This document shows positions 62,077 to 64,000 of a DNA stretch of 64,000 nucleotides, piece after piece. Positions within the stretch are counted from its first letter, which is position 1; each line of letters starts with the position of its first letter. The position numbers were made by a program, and so were the translations under genes. Source of the stretch: Maricaulis sp048269565 (GTDB taxonomy: Bacteria; Pseudomonadota; Alphaproteobacteria; Caulobacterales; Maricaulaceae). Under the pieces are notes generated by a model. That model was not told the origin of the DNA, made no database searches, and saw nothing but the letters and a program-made list of their open reading frames with translations. Where the stretch lies: contig NZ_JBLXIK010000001.1 of NCBI RefSeq assembly GCF_048269565.1, forward strand, positions 124,001 to 188,000, written 5' to 3'.

Positions 62077-63255
62077 TCAACTCCTGCGCGCCGCTTTCCG
62101 ATGCGTTGCGATCAGGAAGAGCAGATAGGCCCCGGCGGTCAGCGCGAGGATGACCAGAAGTCCCGAGGGGCCGAGCCCGTCCATGGCCACACCGGCGGCC
62201 GGCGGCGAGACCAGTGAGCCCAGCCCGTAGGCGAAGATGAAGGCGGCATTGGCTGCCGCGATCCGTCCGCCGGTAAAGCGCTCGCCCAACAGCGACAGGC
62301 CGACCGTATACAGGCCGCTGGCGATGCCGGACTGGATGAAGAGAATCGGGATCAGCAGGCCCAGGCGGGCCCCGGCCAATCCGATCAGGACCGGACCCAG
62401 CGTTGCGACCAGGGCGATGGCGAGCAGCGTGCTGCGGCGCCCGGTCCGGTCGGCAATCCAGCCGAGCGGGATCTGGAACACCAGCACGCCCATTGCCACC
62501 GCCAGCACCATCATGCCGATCGAGACCGGATCAAGCGCGATCCGGTCGCCATAGACCGGAAGCATCGAGAAGGTCACGGTTTCGATCGCACCGAAGACCA
62601 GGCCCGCGAGGATGGCCGCAGGCGCCGATTTCGCAGCGGCGATGATCGCGGTCATCGAGGCATCCTCGCGGGCCGGGGCGAGCGCCTGTGGGCTGTTCAG
62701 CAGCGCCACGGGCGCGATGCCGAGCAGGAAAACGCCGCTGGCGAGGAAAAAGGGCAGATGGCCGGCGGTGCCGAAGGCGGCGAACATCAGCCCGCCAATC
62801 CCGAAACCACCGGCCAGGGCCGTGCCATAGACGCCGAGCATGAAGGCGCGGCGCTGCGGCGTGACGATCTGGTTGATCCAGGTTTCGGAGATGACGAAGA
62901 CTACGGTGATGAAACAGCCGACCGCAAAGCGCAGGATGAACCAGGGCGTCACCGCAGGCATCAGCGGGAAAAGCGCAAACAGGGCCGCGGCCGCGATCAG
63001 CACGCCGATCAACAGGATACGGGCCGGCGCCAGCGCCATCAGGCGCGGCACCAGGGGCGCCATGACCAGCGTCGACAGGGCGAGGGCTGCACCATTGATC
63101 CCGACCACAAGGCCGGAGCCGGTCATGTGCTCGAGCCGCAGGGAGATCAGCGGCATGGAAAGACCGAACACGATACCGCACACGCCGGCACAGCTGATCG
63201 CGGCGAGCAGGGCGCGGTTATTGGCAAATTGCGGAGCGGTCAGAAATGCAAACAT
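62077..63255 (-). CDS. MFS transporter (YcaD-like)
   Basis: 392 residues with 12 predicted helices. It opens MFAFLTAPQFANNRALLAA and has the pattern SETWINQIVTPQRRAFMLGVYGTALAGGFGIG and GWIADRTGRRSTLL, typical of the YcaD branch of MFS proteins. Substrate unknown. It lies between rpmG and the NUDIX gene on the same strand. Confidence 0.88.
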   Translation of the reverse strand: MFAFLTAPQFANNRALLAAISCAGVCGIVFGLSMPLISLRLEHMTGSGLVVGINGAALALSTLVMAPLVPRLMALAPARILLIGVLIAAAALFALFPLMPAVTPWFILRFAVGCFITVVFVISETWINQIVTPQRRAFMLGVYGTALAGGFGIGGLMFAAFGTAGHLPFFLASGVFLLGIAPVALLNSPQALAPAREDASMTAIIAAAKSAPAAILAGLVFGAIETVTFSMLPVYGDRIALDPVSIGMMVLAVAMGVLVFQIPLGWIADRTGRRSTLLAIALVATLGPVLIGLAGARLGLLIPILFIQSGIASGLYTVGLSLLGERFTGGRIAAANAAFIFAYGLGSLVSPPAAGVAMDGLGPSGLLVILALTAGAYLLFLIATHRKAARRS

Positions 63256-63312
63256 GGCCGAGCTATAAGCAGCGCCGCGACCGGCGTCAGTGCCTGTCTG
63301 CAGGTCGGCGCA

Positions 63313-63993
63313 TCACAAAGGCTCGACCGACATCTTGCCACGGACATCACGGATCCAGCGGGTCGGCTGCGGCGAGGGTGGCAGGACGCGTTCCAGCTCA
63401 TCGAGCACGAAATGCGTCACGATGGGCAGGTCCAGCGTGCGGGTCTGCGCCAGCGGCACCCATTGCACATCCTCGAGTTCATCGCTCGGCTTGGCCGGTC
63501 GGTCATCGCACAGCGCGCTGGCATTGGCTGTGAAGAACCAGGTGTCGAAACGCCGCGAACGGCCCGGTGGCGTCACGGCGCGGGTGATCAGGCGCAGGCC
63601 GGACAGGTCGGGCACAACGCCGGAGGCGCGGAAGGGGGCCCAGTTGTTATGCCGTGACCGGATCGAGCCCTCGCGGGCGATCAGCAGGCCGGTTTCTTCC
63701 GCGGTTTCGCGTACGGCCGCCATCGCGGCGGCGCGGGCCCGGCGTTCGGGCAGCACACGGGTCATGGTCGCGAACACGTCCTCGGCCAGGTCACTGGCCA
63801 CAGGCGCCGTCAGATCAGCGCGATCGACGCGGCCACCCGGGAAGACGTATTTGTTGGGCATGAAGACATGGCGGGCCGAGCGGCGTCCCATCAGGACTTC
63901 GGTCTTGCCGCGCTCGCCGCGCGTCAGGATCAGTGAGGCGGCCAGGCGGGGGCGCAGGGCCTTGACGGCCGGTTTGCGGGTCTCGTCATTCAC
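63313..63993 (-). CDS. NUDIX hydrolase
   Basis: Mg-dependent hydrolase of nucleoside-diphosphate-linked substrates, unknown specificity. 226 residues with PNKYVFPGGRVDRADL and the NUDIX box core AAVRETAEETGLLI; a 29-residue insertion separates the Gly and Glu parts. The start used is a GTG at 63993, seven bases from the window edge, so the true start may lie beyond it. Confidence 0.88.
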   Translation of the reverse strand: MNDETRKPAVKALRPRLAASLILTRGERGKTEVLMGRRSARHVFMPNKYVFPGGRVDRADLTAPVASDLAEDVFATMTRVLPERRARAAAMAAVRETAEETGLLIAREGSIRSRHNNWAPFRASGVVPDLSGLRLITRAVTPPGRSRRFDTWFFTANASALCDDRPAKPSDELEDVQWVPLAQTRTLDLPIVTHFVLDELERVLPPSPQPTRWIRDVRGKMSVEPL

Positions 63994-64000
63994 CGTCGCT

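Overview
The window is a GC-rich (roughly 60-65 percent by eye), gene-dense bacterial chromosome segment with about 65 protein genes and no rRNA, tRNA, phage, insertion sequence or CRISPR array that I can see. The content points to an alphaproteobacterium of the Caulobacter relatives, most likely the stalked marine group (Maricaulis/Hyphomonadaceae-like). The pointers are an adjacent divK-pleD pair, HdaA, a complex I NDUFA12-type subunit next to DUF2155, DNA polymerase IV with an N-terminal zinc ribbon, and a large vitamin-B12-type ribonucleotide reductase homologue. This placement is inferred from gene content, not from a database search.

Layout. 1-2.6 kb (+): end of an unidentified gene, then mltG-yicC-gmk. 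2.6-10.3 kb (-): an envelope operon lptF-lptG-lptD-surA-pdxA-rsmA. 10.4-13.1 kb (+): pepA, a terminator, then holC and two I78-type lipoproteins. 13.1-16 kb (-): tspO, a 562-bp gene-free stretch full of inverted repeats, and an ABC-F ATPase. 16-19 kb (+): ndk, two LysE-type exporters and an adenine-deaminase-like enzyme. 19-21.2 kb (-): purM-purN and arfB. 21.3-30.8 kb (+): DUF2066 protein, hdaA, ppk, ppx and four exported or membrane proteins ending in a von Willebrand A protein. 30.8-35.5 kb (-): tetR, two plsC, an LplT-like MFS protein and rnd. 35.8-37.5 kb: a His/Met-rich exported protein, 5-formyl-THF cyclo-ligase and a hemerythrin protein. 37.7-45.2 kb (+): an NsrR-like regulator, a 77-residue protein, class II ribonucleotide reductase nrdJ, a DUF6522 protein, a repetitive membrane protein and aspS. 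45.3-50.2 kb (-): two exported pentapeptide-repeat proteins and a 989-residue degenerate NrdJ paralogue. 50.4-54.2 kb: NDUFA12, DUF2155, then aroQ-accB-accC-aat on the minus strand. 54.3-64 kb: thiSG, a DsbA-like lipoprotein, ridA, a hydrolase, ROK kinase-dinB, divK-pleD, rpmG, an MFS protein and a NUDIX hydrolase.

How the parts work together. Much of the window is housekeeping: envelope assembly (Lpt, SurA, MltG), nucleotide and cofactor supply (Gmk, Ndk, PurMN, PdxA, ThiSG, AccBC), translation quality control (ArfB, Aat, ABC-F) and cell-cycle or replication control (HdaA, DivK, PleD, HolC). Two regions stand out. One is a probable nitric-oxide/low-oxygen module: a hemerythrin gene diverges from an NsrR-like regulator across a perfect 6-3-6 palindrome, and the regulator is followed by an oxygen-independent ribonucleotide reductase. 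The other is the 989-residue protein at 47229-50198. It aligns by eye with full-length alphaproteobacterial NrdJ, but the segments expected to hold the catalytic cysteines no longer contain them, while its C-terminal TSCPD-like domain and zinc ribbon look intact. An enzyme-derived protein of this kind beside an intact NrdJ is the best candidate here for an undescribed function.
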